Shown: one piece after another, positions 33,025-43,835 of the stretch
How positions within the stretch are numbered: the stretch's first letter is position 1
Layout of the letters: every line of letters starts with the position of its first letter
NCBI RefSeq assembly: GCF_000321225.1
Contig: NW_004451672.1
Coordinates: 1 to 64,000, forward strand
Length of the DNA stretch: 64,000 nucleotides
Reading direction: 5' to 3'
Origin: Odobenus rosmarus divergens
Lineage: Eukaryota > Chordata > Mammalia > Carnivora > Odobenidae
Notes under the pieces: generated by a model
The model's database searches: none
Told to the model about the DNA's origin: nothing
The model's input: only the letters and a program-made list of their open reading frames with translations
Program-made: the position numbers and the translations under genes

Positions 33025-33146
33025 GGGTGCCTGGCTGGCTCAGTCAGTACAACATGCAACTCTTGATCTCAGGGTTGTAAGTTCGAGCCTCACATTGGGT
33101 GTAGAGATGACTTAAAATCTTTAAAAGAAGAAAGAAAGAAAGAAAA
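33025..33146 (+). mobile_element. Short CAN-SINE variant lacking the CT-rich middle
   Basis: Head GGTGCCTGGCTGGCTCAGTC, CAACTCTTGATCTCAGGG and TTGTAAGTTCGAGCCTCACA. It then goes directly to TTGGGTGTAGAGATGACTTA, AAATCTTTAAAAG and a GAAA-rich tail. This GGGTGTAGAGATNACTT type is a separate, generally older CAN-SINE lineage from the CT-rich copies elsewhere in the window. Confidence 0.9.
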
Positions 33147-34094
33147 TATGTATACACAAATATCTAGATAAAATATATGTTTCCATAAATTTAGAAACCT
33201 TTTAATATATAGCACCTCACAGATTACAAGACATATTATGTATTTTCTGTATGTTGAACTGATTTAGTGTTCTATAAGGTGATAAACACAGACATATGTG
33301 TTGGTCCAGTTGGATATTTCTCTGACGCCATAGAAATTTTGCAATTCTGCATTTTAAAGAGTTGGGGGTTGAAGCTTGACGTGCCAGATTTGAATCAATT
33401 TTTTGCCAGGTCTGATCTAGGTCAAATCTCTTAGTGGATATGTTGTTCTTGATCCAAGAAGATAGAAGCTTCAGTAGCTCAAAGAGCAAGCAAAAGAAAA
33501 GTGGCCCGGGGACAGATGCAGTTGCCCAGAGGTCTGTTGGAAAACACAAGGGGAGTAAAACAGAGAGCGACTCGTAACAACAAAACTCAGGCACAGGGAC
33601 AAAGATTTTTAAACTTACCTAAAGGAATAAAGAAAACAGTCAAACAGGAAATTTACATTCTACCCTCAGTGTATTCATTTCTCTGTGTCTAGACAAATTT
33701 ACATGCAGAGAAAAAGGCATAATTTGAGAATGGATGCTTGGTAGCTCCAATCCTGGCATGAGAGATCATTATTACCCACATGTGCTAAATATTGAGCAAT
33801 CAAATAAGTTTTTGCCTCTTCACACTCAGGGGAATTCGGAGACTAACACCTGTTTAGGTCCTACTAAAGACACTAAGACCATAATTACCTATCAAATCCA
33901 TAGGTAATTAGTAAATATTTCCTGAATTAATGTTGTAGAACATATTTCTCATTTCATTACTTAAATAGAATCCCATAGAATTCCACTTTAAATAATAATT
34001 ACTATAACAAATAGAACAACGTTATTCACCACCAACCTACATGTTCAGCACTGTCTCAGGATTAAAAAATAACATTTTAAAACAATAACTTTCC
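33147..34094. other. No recognised gene; one perfect small hairpin
   Basis: An 11-base perfect inverted repeat, TAATTACCTAT with ATAGGTAATTA, pairs 33882-33892 with 33900-33910 across a 7-base loop. The minus frame at 33217-33594 has no motif. Otherwise nothing is supported. Confidence 0.45.
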
Positions 34095-34286
34095 AGGCTC
34101 CTGGGTGGCTCAGTCAGTTAAGCGTCTGCCTTTGGCTCAGGTCATGATCCCAGGGTCCTGGGATCGAGTCCCACATCGGGCTCCCTGCTCAGCGGGGAGT
34201 CTGCTCCTCCCTCTGCCTCTGCCCCTCCCCCTGACTGTGCTCTCTCTCTCTCTCAAATAAGCAAATAAAATCTTAAATAAATAAAC
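34095..34286 (+). mobile_element. CAN-SINE with target-site duplication
   Basis: CTCCTGGGTGGCTCAGTCAG head, CCTGGGATCGAGTCCCACAT, CT-rich middle and AATAAGCAAATAAAATC tail. The flanks AAAACAATAACTTTCC (34079-34094) and AAAACAATAACCTTCT (from 34287) agree at the first 12 bases. Confidence 0.96.
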
Positions 34287-35454
34287 AAAACAATAACCTT
34301 CTCCAGAAATTTACAAACGGGCGGTTCGGTTATTTTGTAATAAATGGGAGCTTTTATCAGAATCCCACATATTATCTAAGTTGTTCATTATCTAGAGGAT
34401 AGCGGCAGACCCCTAACTCATCGCTTTGTAAAAAATGTCTTCTGTGCACAGGAGAGCTCTGTTTCACATTGGGAGAGTTCCAGTGGCAGTGCTCCTGGGG
34501 AAGAGAACCACGTGGCATCTCCTTCCATTATGCTGCTGGAAAGGGGATGCTCAAGGGGCATGAATCACCTGCTGAGCAGAGGTGAGGATGGCAAATTCAA
34601 GATACAGGAAAGAGAAGAGAGAGTGGTTTTAAGGTTACATCTTTATCTTTTCCTCTCGCAGACACCTGTAGTAAAATTAACAATTCATAGTAGCAACTGC
34701 ACACCTGGCTGGACTGTAGTCAAACGGTAAGTGGCTTTCTTTGCTCTTTTCCTGAAGTGATAACGAAAGAAGTTGAATCAGGCTGGCCTCTTGATTTCCA
34801 GGGAATTGACAGGCCCCACCATTTCCTCATCCCCACTGTTTTAAGAGAATACAGATGAATTAAGTGGAGGAAATCATGGGTTTCTGAGTCGACTTTCTGT
34901 CTATCAACTCAGCCATATGCAGCAAAACTGTTGGCAGATGCTGATATGACATGAATCTATGGAGACACAAAAGTGTGAGGCTGTTTAGAAATCCTCCCAA
35001 CGAGGAATTAATACCTACCATCAAAATCACTGCAGTGGATAGAGTCTTTGTGTTTCCAGAAAGCTATAATTAAAACACAAATTGGCTGGGAGGAGCCTGT
35101 TTCGGCAGATTGATTTACTGGTTTCCAACTAAAATTAAGAGGAGTTTTGGAATCAGATTCAGGGAGAAATGTAATCCAAGCTCGGCAAGTGTTCCTCCAG
35201 CCTATACACAATCACTCACTGCTAGTTGGGCAGAGCTGTCTCTGTCTCATTGTCATCTGATGCTCAATTATTTCTCTGTGGGTTCTTGTGTTGTCCCCCT
35301 TCGCCAAAATTTTCCATCTCTTCTCTCTCAATTGTGCAAATCGAATCCCTCCTTCACAGCTTGGTGGCCTTCCCCCCATGGGTCGAGTCCTCCCCAGTCC
35401 CACTCCCCTACCTGTTCCTCCATGACTGGCCATACAAGCACAGCATGATTAGCC
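34287..35454. other. No recognised repeat; one exon-like stretch
   Basis: Apart from the exon-like segment at 34662-34726 (separate entry), there are only short opposing frames at 35110-35486. Confidence 0.45.
34662..34726 (+). other. Exon-like 65-base segment with strong splice-site sequences (weak candidate)
   Basis: It is preceded by a good acceptor (pyrimidine-rich TTATCTTTTCCTCTCGCAG ending at 34661) and followed by a near-ideal donor, GTAAGT, at 34727. Of the three plus frames only one is open. It begins TPVVKLTIHSSNCTPGWTVV and ends KR. The length of 65 bases would give a phase 0 to phase 2 exon. I do not recognise the peptide, no flanking exons are visible, and paired splice-like motifs occur by chance in mammalian DNA. 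Confidence 0.2.
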
Positions 35455-35670
35455 AGGAAATTTGGGGAAGGCTCTATGCACATTAAATAATTTAACTCTT
35501 GACAGTTCTTTGAGTTAATGCAATTATTCCCATTCTAGAGAGGAGGAGAGGGCACAGAGATTGCTTGAGTCATCCCAAGTCACTCAGGCATTAAGTAGTT
35601 AGAATAGGACCAAAATCCACCCAAACTGGGTCCAGAGTCTGCTCACTGGACCACTGCAGTATTTCCAGAG
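35455..35670 (-). repeat. MIR SINE
   Basis: In reverse MIR order: TTGAGTTAATGCAATTATTC, CCATTCTAGAGAGGAGGAGA, GGGCACAGAGATTGCTTGAG, TCATCCCAAGTCACTCAGGC, CAAAATCCACCCAAACTGG and TCCAGAGTCTGCTCACTGGA. It covers the core and the tRNA-related part. Confidence 0.8.
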
Positions 35671-35853
35671 GGTGGCATGCTTCATACAGCAGATGCCTAA
35701 CCAGAGCTGGATTGAGACCCATCTCTGCTGCCATACAATCACAGTCATTATGAAGAGAGACGTAGAGTGCATTTATCTGCAGCTAGATAGCTTTATCTAT
35801 GGAGAGAGGTCACAGGTAGGTAGGGAGGTAGATAAGTAGATGGCTGGATAGAT

Positions 35854-35890
<37 letters not shown>
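35854..35890. repeat. (GATA)n microsatellite
   Basis: About nine GATA units in a GATA/GGTA-rich surrounding that starts near 35812. Confidence 0.97.
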
Positions 35891-35891
<1 letters not shown>

Positions 35892-36029
35892 CAGATTATA
35901 GATCGATCTACATATTCTCAACCACTAGTAACCTCTGTCTGGGCAGGAGCCATAAATACTGTTTTAGTCACATTACAGGACACCTCGTCAGAGGGTGTGA
36001 AACACTTCCTAGTCAAGCAATACTTCATA

Positions 36030-36250
36030 ATTGTTAAGACTAGCATCTGGAAACAGCTAAGCTTGAATCCGGGTTACACTGTTTACTACAGAATGACCTT
36101 GAGAAAGTTTTTAAAACTTTCTGAGTCTCCCATGTTTAATCTGTACATAGTTTGGAGTAACAGATTCTCCCTCACAGAGCTTGGCATTACCCTGCTTGGA
36201 ACAGTGCCTGGCACGTCTGGGGTGCTCAGGCAGTATTGGCTACTAAATAT
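36030..36250 (+). repeat. MIR SINE
   Basis: In forward MIR order: GCTTGAATCCGGGTTACACT, ACAGAATGACCTTGAGAAAG, TTTCTGAGTCTCCCATGTTT, AATCTGTACATAGTTTGGAG, GAACAGTGCCTGGCACGTCT and GGGGTGCTCAGGCAGTATTG. Both the tRNA-like head and the 3' end are present. Confidence 0.85.
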
Positions 36251-36921
36251 GGAGCGTGCTAGATTGTGGGAAGGTAGGAGTTTATACAGAGGTCCCCAAC
36301 ACCCTGCAACTGTTCCCAAATAAGTCATCAGTGTCCAACCTGATTTGTCAACATGAGTGGATTTCTGTGCCTCAGACCTAAGATTTCACTAATATCCCAA
36401 TTTTAAATTTCAGGCAAAGTTAGCAGCCTCTTTCTAAATACTAGCGAGACAGGGTCCTTTGGCTTCAACATCTTTCCACCATGTTTGGATAGCTTTGATT
36501 TGCCAGTTTGCTTTTGCACTGGTTTTTTGCTTGTTTATGTGCAAGGAGGCTGGCTATAGGAATGACATTGTTTGGAATGCTGTCACAGGTGAGGGACTTG
36601 GGGAGGCACACGGTCCTGTACTCCAGAACACTTGCCTTTGTTATCAGTAGACCCAAGTAGAGCCCGAGTGTAGATATTGCCCCCCTGGAGCTGAAAGGTT
36701 AGCAGTCTAGCCACTAGCTGCCTCCCCCCTCCCCCCCGCCAGGCCTGAAGAGACTGATTGCAGAATAACTGCAGGGTATTTGTCAAATAGCCCCTCAGTG
36801 AAGTCAGGTCAACCTATCCATCATTGCTCCTTCATTGAATTTTTTTAAAACATTTCATTTGTTTAGATTCCCATTCAATTAATTTCCTCTCCTTCTATCT
36901 GTTCTAGTAACTGGGCAAGGT
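36251..36921. other. No recognised gene; C-rich run
   Basis: Short opposing frames and a C-rich run near 36722-36738. Nothing is supported. Confidence 0.45.
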
Positions 36922-36946
36922 GGTGAGAAAGAACGAGAGAAAGAAA

Positions 36947-37014
<68 letters not shown>

Positions 37015-37034
37015 AAAAAGAAAGAAAGAAAGAA
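36922..37034. repeat. (GAAA)n purine tract running into an assembly gap
   Basis: A long GAAA tetranucleotide array, slightly degenerate at the start, that stops at the first N. The true array length is unknown because the gap begins inside it. It produces the Lys-Glu-Arg repeats and Phe-Leu-Ser repeats of the two strands. Confidence 0.97.
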
Positions 37035-37714
37035 NNNNNNNNNNNNNNNNNNNNNNNNNNNNNNNNNNNNNNNNNNNNNNNNNNNNNNNNNNNNNNNNNN
37101 NNNNNNNNNNNNNNNNNNNNNNNNNNNNNNNNNNNNNNNNNNNNNNNNNNNNNNNNNNNNNNNNNNNNNNNNNNNNNNNNNNNNNNNNNNNNNNNNNNNN
37201 NNNNNNNNNNNNNNNNNNNNNNNNNNNNNNNNNNNNNNNNNNNNNNNNNNNNNNNNNNNNNNNNNNNNNNNNNNNNNNNNNNNNNNNNNNNNNNNNNNNN
37301 NNNNNNNNNNNNNNNNNNNNNNNNNNNNNNNNNNNNNNNNNNNNNNNNNNNNNNNNNNNNNNNNNNNNNNNNNNNNNNNNNNNNNNNNNNNNNNNNNNNN
37401 NNNNNNNNNNNNNNNNNNNNNNNNNNNNNNNNNNNNNNNNNNNNNNNNNNNNNNNNNNNNNNNNNNNNNNNNNNNNNNNNNNNNNNNNNNNNNNNNNNNN
37501 NNNNNNNNNNNNNNNNNNNNNNNNNNNNNNNNNNNNNNNNNNNNNNNNNNNNNNNNNNNNNNNNNNNNNNNNNNNNNNNNNNNNNNNNNNNNNNNNNNNN
37601 NNNNNNNNNNNNNNNNNNNNNNNNNNNNNNNNNNNNNNNNNNNNNNNNNNNNNNNNNNNNNNNNNNNNNNNNNNNNNNNNNNNNNNNNNNNNNNNNNNNN
37701 NNNNNNNNNNNNNN
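37035..37714. other. Assembly gap, 680 N
   Basis: Unknown bases. Reading frames that cross it are artefacts. The gap starts within the GAAA array. Confidence 1.
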
Positions 37715-38564
37715 GGGGAGATTTTCCTCTTGAGATAAATCACAAGTACACTTCTCTTCAGCATCCCTGTTCACTTGTCTTGCTACATGAAATAGAGCTG
37801 GAACCCAGAAACGTTTCCTTCCTCATCCATATTTATACTAATAAGATATGGGCGTTAATGAGAAACAATTGCTTAGATCAGACTTCCTCCAAAGCAAAGG
37901 ACTTTACAAATATTCTGAAGTTTAAAAGGGCAAATTATTAAGACAGTTTCCATCTTTTTGCAACAGAGCACCTGGGGCCCTGGAGAGAGAATGTCATTAT
38001 CAAGGTCATCTTATGTACCATACAGCAGAGCCAGAGGAGAAGTGAATTTCGTAAATGTACTGGTAAACGTTTAAGACCATTTACCAACTCTATCCGTGCT
38101 ATTTGTGTTAACCATCCTGAGGTCTTTTTGCTGAAAGAGGATATCATTGCTCTACACTTTAGATGCTCCCATTAACTACCACATGAGTATTGATCCAGAG
38201 CGACAATCTGCCGTCGACAAGACCTCATGCTCTGTAGCAGCCCCAGGGGTAGCTTCCTGATCTGCTCAGGGCCAGAGACCGGGACGCACACAGAAATCTC
38301 CACTCAGCATGTACTTACCCGTCTCTGACTCGCACTACCTCGGAAACTACTCACACCTGATATTTAGCTTCATTAGTTCATTGCTAGGGATGCTCTGGTT
38401 GGCTCAATGGCGTCACTCTGATTTCCCACCGCTAAGCCACAGTGCCAGAGTGGCCATGTAGGTGTCCAGTCCTGGGCTCCTCTTGGGCAACTCCAGCGGC
38501 CCTGTTGTCTTTGCTGTTGATGTAGACAGAGTGGCCACTCAGAGCGGCCGGAGGTGCAGACCTG
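37715..38564. other. No recognised gene or repeat
   Basis: Begins with GGGGAG after the gap. Sequence of mixed composition with no supported feature. Confidence 0.45.
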
Positions 38565-39962
38565 ATGTTGTCCCTGTCATCCCCAATGTCCATCACCCAG
38601 TTACCCATCTCCCCACTCCCCTCTCCTTCAGCAACCCTCAATTTGTTTCCTAAGATTAAGAATTTCTTATGGTTTGTTTCCCTCTCTGGTTTCATCAAGA
38701 TATTGAGCTCTTTTTGTATACTTATTGGCAATTTGTATGTCTTCTTTGGAGAAATGTCTATTCAATTCCTTTGCACGTTTTTAATGGAATTATTTATCTT
38801 TTTGATAAATTGAGTCGTAGGAATTTCTTATATATTTTGGAAATTAATTCCTTCTCAGATATATGGTTCACACATATGTTCTTCCATTATATAGACTGCC
38901 TTTTCACTCCGTTGACTGTTTTCTTTGCTGTACAGAAGCTTTTAGTTTGATATAGTTTAAGAAAGTCCCACTTGCCTATTTTTTCTTATGTTTTCTGTGC
39001 TTGTCTTACCTTTAAATCTTGAATCAATTATGAGTTGATTTCTTTCTATAGCATAATATAGAGATCCAATTTCATCCAATTTGTTTCTGGGTGTCCAGTT
39101 TTGTTGAAGAGATTGTCCTTTCCCATTGCATATTCTTGGTGTCCTTGTCAAAGATCAGTTGCCTATAAATGTGAGTTTATTTTTGGAACTCTATTCTGTT
39201 TCATTGATCCATATGTCTGTCTTTATGCCAGTATCATAACTGTTTTAATTACTGTGCTTTGTAGTACATTTTGAAATCAGGAAGTCTAATGCCTTCAGCT
39301 TTGTTCTCTCTCATGATTATTCAGATGCTACAGGTTGGGTGCTATAGGTTTTTTGTTTTTCCAAATAAGTTAGGATTATTTTTTCTATTTCTATAAAATA
39401 TGCCATTGGAATTTTGATGGAATAGCATGGAATCTGTAGATCAATTTGAATGTATGGACATTTTAACAATATTAAGTGTTCCAATCCATAGACATGGGAT
39501 ATCTTTCCATTAATTTTATCTTCTTTAATTTCTTTCATCAATTATTATAATTTTCAGTGTACAAATGTTTCACTTCCTTGTTAGGTTTATTCCTAAGTAC
39601 TTTATTCTTGTTGATCCTGGAGTTAGTGGAATTGTTTTCTTAATTTTCTTTTTGGATAGTTCATTGTTAGTGTATAGAAACACAACATGTTTTTGTATAT
39701 TGATTTGGTTCCCTGAAACTTAACTGAATTTGTTTATTAGTTCTAACATTTTTTTGGTGGAGTCTTTAGAGTTTTCTATATGTCATCTGCAAGCAGATAT
39801 CATGTTATTTTTTCCTTTCCAATTTGGGTGCCTTTTTTTTTTTTTTTTGTCTTGCCTGATTTCTCTAGCTAGAACTTGCAGTACTCTGTTGAATTAAAAA
39901 AAAAAAAAATAAAGTGAGGGTGGGCATCCTTTTCTTATTCTGGATCTTAAAGGAAAAGCTTT
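38565..39962 (-). mobile_element. LINE-1, minus strand, with internal deletion
   Basis: The left end is reverse 3'UTR (CACTCCCCTCTCCTTCAGCA, ACCCTCAATTTGTTTCC, TTAAGAATTTCTTATGG). Near 38700 it jumps to the reverse ORF2 C-terminal region (TGTCTTCTTTGGAGAAATGT, TTTGCTGTACAGAAGCTTTT). It then continues through TTTTGTTGAAGAGATTG, GATCCATATGTCTGTCTTTA and TCTGCAAGCAGATATCATG to GTGAGGGTGGGCATCC. The missing piece between the 3'UTR and ORF2 indicates a deletion. There are many stops. Bases 38785-38818 recur exactly inside the SINE at 40923. Confidence 0.9.
38785..38818 (+). repeat. 34-base segment identical to a patch inside a downstream SINE
   Basis: It runs from TGGAATTATTTATC to ATTGAGTCGT within the minus-strand LINE-1. 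The same 34 bases occur in the same orientation at 40954-40987. This part of the LINE-1 copy differs from the usual LINE-1 wording (GGGTTATTTG, then TTGAGTTGTAG), so the match points to this copy as the source, or to a very close relative. Confidence 0.95.
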
Positions 39963-40922
39963 CAGAAGGAATGTAACTCAACATAATCAAGGCCATATAT
40001 GACAATTTTCTCTCTTTATTTCAGAATTATGGTCAGAGTTATGGAGAAGCAAAAATCCTGTAAGAAAAAGTTTTGCTATTTTCTTTTTTTTGATGCTAAG
40101 GATCTTCAAATAATTTGTGTACAAGGAAAAGTGCCTGGGAGAATAGCCCAACAAAGGTTTAGGAAACGCTCACTTGTAAGCTATTGGATGATCTAAAGAA
40201 GTAGTTTTGAGGCCCATCACCTCCTCCAACTCCCTAGAGAATGGAGAGAAGCCTGTATTCAGCCCTGTGCTCTGCAGCCTAATTTTCATATTTCATCCCA
40301 CAAAGAACTGATCCGTACTCCCACATACAATCTTCTAGGCTAATTATTTCAGTCTTCTGTGAGACACAGAATTTACAGAAGTAAATTTATTTGTGCCCTT
40401 GCCGTCTTCAGAGCAACCCTAAACTTCAGGATAAAAATAAATCAATCAATACACTATTTTTTCCAACATTAAGGAGGTTACCATCTTGGGAGAAAGCAGA
40501 CATGGAAATAAATGATTGCATCAGCACACTCTCACACCCACTCTGCCCAAAACCCCAAAACTGTAGGCACTCAGAGGAAGAGCCCACCATGAATAGAGAG
40601 ATGCCAGATGCTCTTGCACAATGGAAGCTGCAGTCTAGTTAGATCTTGAGGAACATTTTGAAACCCAACAAGTTTTGAAAACACCAGAAGAATTTTCATT
40701 GTAGGCACAGCAGGGACATAGTTCTAAGAAAGGACATGGAAATTTAGAGATGAATGGCAGAGGGTAAGAATGCTAAGGAACAAGACAGGGAGCTGGAAGG
40801 AGATGAGGCTGCAGAGGTCCACACATGGCAATCACTTACTCATTCACTTAACAGAGAATCACTGGAGAGAGTACACGCACAGGAGAGAAGAGTAATCTGA
40901 CCTTTAGAAGTAGGAGGGAGAG
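39963..40922. other. No recognised gene or repeat
   Basis: Short frames (65-83 codons) without motifs. The last 14 bases (40909-40922, AGTAGGAGGGAGAG) are the left target-site duplication of the next SINE. Confidence 0.45.
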
Positions 40923-41137
40923 GGCGCCTGGGTGGCTCAGTTGGTTAAGCGACTGGAATTATTTATCTTTTTGATAAATTGAGTCGTGAGTCCCTGGATC
41001 AAGTCCCGCATCGGGCTCCCTGCTCGGCAGGGAGTCTGCTTCTCCCTCTGACCCTCCCCCCCCATGTGCTTTCTCTCTCTCTCATTCTCTCTCTCTCTCA
41101 AAAATAAATAAATAAAAAAATCTTTAGAAAAAAAAAA
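40923..41137 (+). mobile_element. CAN-SINE with a foreign 34-base patch
   Basis: Head GGCGCCTGGGTGGCTCAGTT and GGTTAAGCGAC, then at 40954-40987 a segment that is not SINE. SINE wording resumes as GAGTCCCTGGATCAAGTCCC, followed by the CT-rich middle and an AAAATAAATAAATAAA tail. The flanks AGTAGGAGGGAGAG (40909-40922) and AGTGGGAGGGAGAG (41138-41151) match at 13 of 14 bases, so this is one insertion event with an altered interior. The normal CTGACTCTTGG...TCAGGTCATGATC part is missing. Confidence 0.95.
40954..40987 (+). repeat. LINE-1-derived patch replacing the SINE interior
   Basis: Exact 34-base copy of 38785-38818. The right junction falls in GTCGT, which is also present in SINE wording (CAGGTCGTGATC), giving a 5-base microhomology. 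The left junction shares only a few bases (TG/TGG). Confidence 0.95.
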
Positions 41138-41332
41138 AGTGGGAGGGAGAGGCAAACCATGTTTTTTGCGGGGGGGGGTGGAATATGAGCAGATGTCAAG
41201 CTTTTTATTCTATTTTATTTTTGGATTGCAGTAAATTTTAAACAGTGAAAACTGCTGTATCATTTTCACTGCAGGGATTCCTGAATGTTTGTTTTTAAAG
41301 TTATACGGTAAGTATTACGACAATGCCTAGGT

Positions 41333-41440
41333 CTTTTTTACTGAAGTACAAGGTAACATAATGTTCAGGTTTATGACACTGTGATCTGTGTGATTACATG
41401 TTTCACTGCTGTTCAGTCCAAGTTCCTACAGCCTGCTGTG
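41333..41440 (-). mobile_element. Possible old LINE-1 3' end fragment
   Basis: TTTTTTACTGAAGTACAAGG, TAACATAATGTTCAGGTTTA and GACACTGTGATCTGTGTGAT weakly follow the reverse L1 3' end (TTTATTGAAGTACAATTGAC, TTTCAGGTGTACAA, TGATTC). Confidence 0.45.
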
Positions 41441-42574
41441 GCAAGACCTGGCACGTGCCAGTTATGACGATGCACTAGAGTTTATGAGCTCTTCTTCGCT
41501 GCACCTCTTGGTGCGAAAATCTGCTTGTACAACTCGCTCTTTCCTTCAGCTTCACGGCCTCCTATCCCATTGACACTCCACACACAGGAGACACTAAAAA
41601 AATAATGCTCGACTGAAAGATTAAGCAAGCAAGCGAAATTTCAAGAGGAGTCTAACATTCTGTGGGGTCTGTGACCGTGCCAGCATTACTCTGTAGAAAG
41701 TCAGGTAAAAAACAAAAACAAAAACACGTCGACCACTAGATTTGCAGAGGCTATAGGCCTGGAATTTAAACCCAGTATAGCCAGTGCATTAGAGATTTGG
41801 GGTTCTAGCCTCTGGGTGATTTTATGCAATGGTGTCCTTGCGTCTCTTACTCACTTCTGCTTCTATGCCTAACTTCCTGGTTGTATGCTACCGGAAGTGA
41901 TCTTGCTGAATTCTTGTGATGTCCCTGGACTAGGAGAATGTTACCACAAACTGACTTTGGGGATGACGCTGGAAGTTTAAACTGAGGACTGTGATTTTGG
42001 GCTCTAAATCTCGAGGGAATAAAAACCAGTAGGTGTTGTTCTGCTCTGACATAAACTGCCATCTGATATATGAAATATTGCAAGCTTTGGAAATTCTGAG
42101 AGAGGAAGCCCACTGGGTCATGGGGACACTCCCGCCAAGCTCCTTGCCCACAGGACTGGAATGAACCTCTCCACACTTGATTTGGACCAGAGTTTTCCAG
42201 TTTGGACTTCTCCAGTTCCACATATCTGATGACAGAAAAGCTGTACCTTTCATCAGTCACTTGCTTTTTCCTGGAGAGTCTCTCTTCTGCTAATGCAAAT
42301 CCTACCCATCCTTGGAAGTCCAGCACAAATGCTTCTCAATGCATGCTTATGTCACTCTCCACTCCCTCTGCTTCCATGCTTTTACCTGCTCCAAGTGATA
42401 TGTGATGGCCAATGTAATATACTGACGATTTGTGTGTTTTAACCTTGTCTGGTGGAATGGCATTTTTCATGGTGATTTGTTTCTAAAATCACCATTTGTG
42501 TTTAATCTGACTCAGTTGCTCTCCATAATATATACTGTAGAGCACAGTTGTGTTTCAACAAACAATTCCTAACA
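41441..42574. other. No recognised gene; long minus frame judged non-coding
   Basis: Contains the longest gap-free frame of the window (41847-42326 minus, 159 codons), with no signal peptide, domain or catalytic motif. A second minus frame of 107 codons overlaps it. AAATCCTACCCATCCTTGG followed by AAGTCCAGCACAAATGCTTC at 42297-42335 hints at an old L2 LINE, but this is too weak to call. Confidence 0.4.
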
Positions 42575-42690
42575 GCCTAATTAGCATTTCTTGAGTCCTT
42601 ACTCTGTGCCAGGCTCTAGGTTAATGACTTTAGAAGCAGAATCTCATCGTTATCACCAGTCCACAGCTGAGTCAATGGAGACTCACGGTG
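42575..42690 (-). repeat. MIR SINE fragment
   Basis: AGCATTTCTTGAGTCCTTAC, TCTGTGCCAGGCTCTAGGTT, AATCTCATCGTTATCACC and CACAGCTGAGTCAATGGAGA follow reverse MIR (TTGAGTGCTTACTATGTGCC, AGGCACT, the TCTCATTTAATC region, ACAGATGAGGAAACTGAG). Confidence 0.75.
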
Positions 42691-43835
42691 TTTATGGGAT
42701 CCTGGAGCAGAGTTCTGGAGCCAGGAGCCTAGCTCCAGACCTCATTCTTAGCCACTCTGCTGCCAACTGTGCACCCCTTAGGGGACCACGAGGACCCCAA
42801 TGACCACTTTTTCTTTAGTGACTCTGGAGCAAGATCAGGGATTAGACAGCCACCCACAATGGCTATCCCAAATACAGTGTGAATTCTTTTACCTAGACTG
42901 CCATGTAGGAGCCCTGACATTTTCTTGTTTACAAATATTTTGAGAATTGCACATTTATCACCATGCAAGCTAACATCTTTCATCTCACATCAAAAGATGT
43001 CTGTTACTGAGTTTAATAAATACATCAATCTAGTGCTTTTGGAGCCCCAGGCACTGCAGGTACTACAAATAGCACTTTCCTACTGGGACTATGGTCATGT
43101 TTACATCCTGGCTTGAAAAATAGTGCTGTGTTCAAGAAAGACAAATCAGCTGCTTTTAAAAAAGATATTTTAATGAAATGTAGAATATATACAAAAGCCG
43201 TGTAACATACCCGCATAATTTGAAGAACGGTAATTTGCAAGTACCCATAATTGCTTCTCCAGCTTGAGCATGGGTATCGTTCTTTGGAAACATTTGCTAA
43301 GGGAAACCAAACAAACAAAACAAAGAAGGTTTCCTTTAGCTGTGGTCTTCTAGAGCTAGGTCCTTCAATTAGCTCTGTTGAAAAACAAGAGCCTAATCAT
43401 GGACTCCTCATGATTTTACTCCCAGACACAAGCTTGTTACTTATTCAAAATGTCTGATGACAAAGAGTGTCATCCCAGTCAATTAACTGATTCTCCATTT
43501 TCAGGGGAAAGTGAGAAATTCTGAAAGGATGGGATCCTTTTAGGGGAGTGAAGTAATTATTTAATAAGGTAACAAGGAAGCAGTGCTAGGTTTCACTTTC
43601 CCAGAAGTCGGAGCATGACACAAGGTTGGGAAGTAGATGGGGGCAGGTGCAGTTGTCTACAAAGTAACTCCAGAAGTTGGGAAGCTTGGTCACCACACTT
43701 TGGTCATTGTCTCCCAAATGAATCACCAAAGGGGTTCTAACTATATGCATTCATTAATTTACCATCATCAGGATCTGGCTTTTAGCTTGACAAACCCAGA
43801 ATGCATCTTCTGAGCACATCAGAAGTTATTTTACT
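42691..43835. other. No recognised gene or repeat
   Basis: Short frames only. The last 15 bases (43821-43835, AGAAGTTATTTTACT) are the left target-site duplication of the next SINE. Confidence 0.45.

Noticed and set aside
36875..37774. Long open frames of 272-299 codons on both strands
   Set aside because: They consist mostly of undetermined residues read through the N gap, with GAAA-encoded Lys/Glu/Arg or Phe/Leu/Ser repeats at the ends.
38432..39541. Several frames suggesting a coding locus at 38.4-39.5 kb
   Set aside because: The sequence is reverse LINE-1 ORF2 and 3'UTR, as the ordered blocks show.
41847..42326. 159-codon minus-strand frame, the longest without gaps
   Set aside because: No domain, signal or catalytic motif, a second frame overlaps it, and the nearby sequence hints at an old repeat. 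Chance is the simpler reading.
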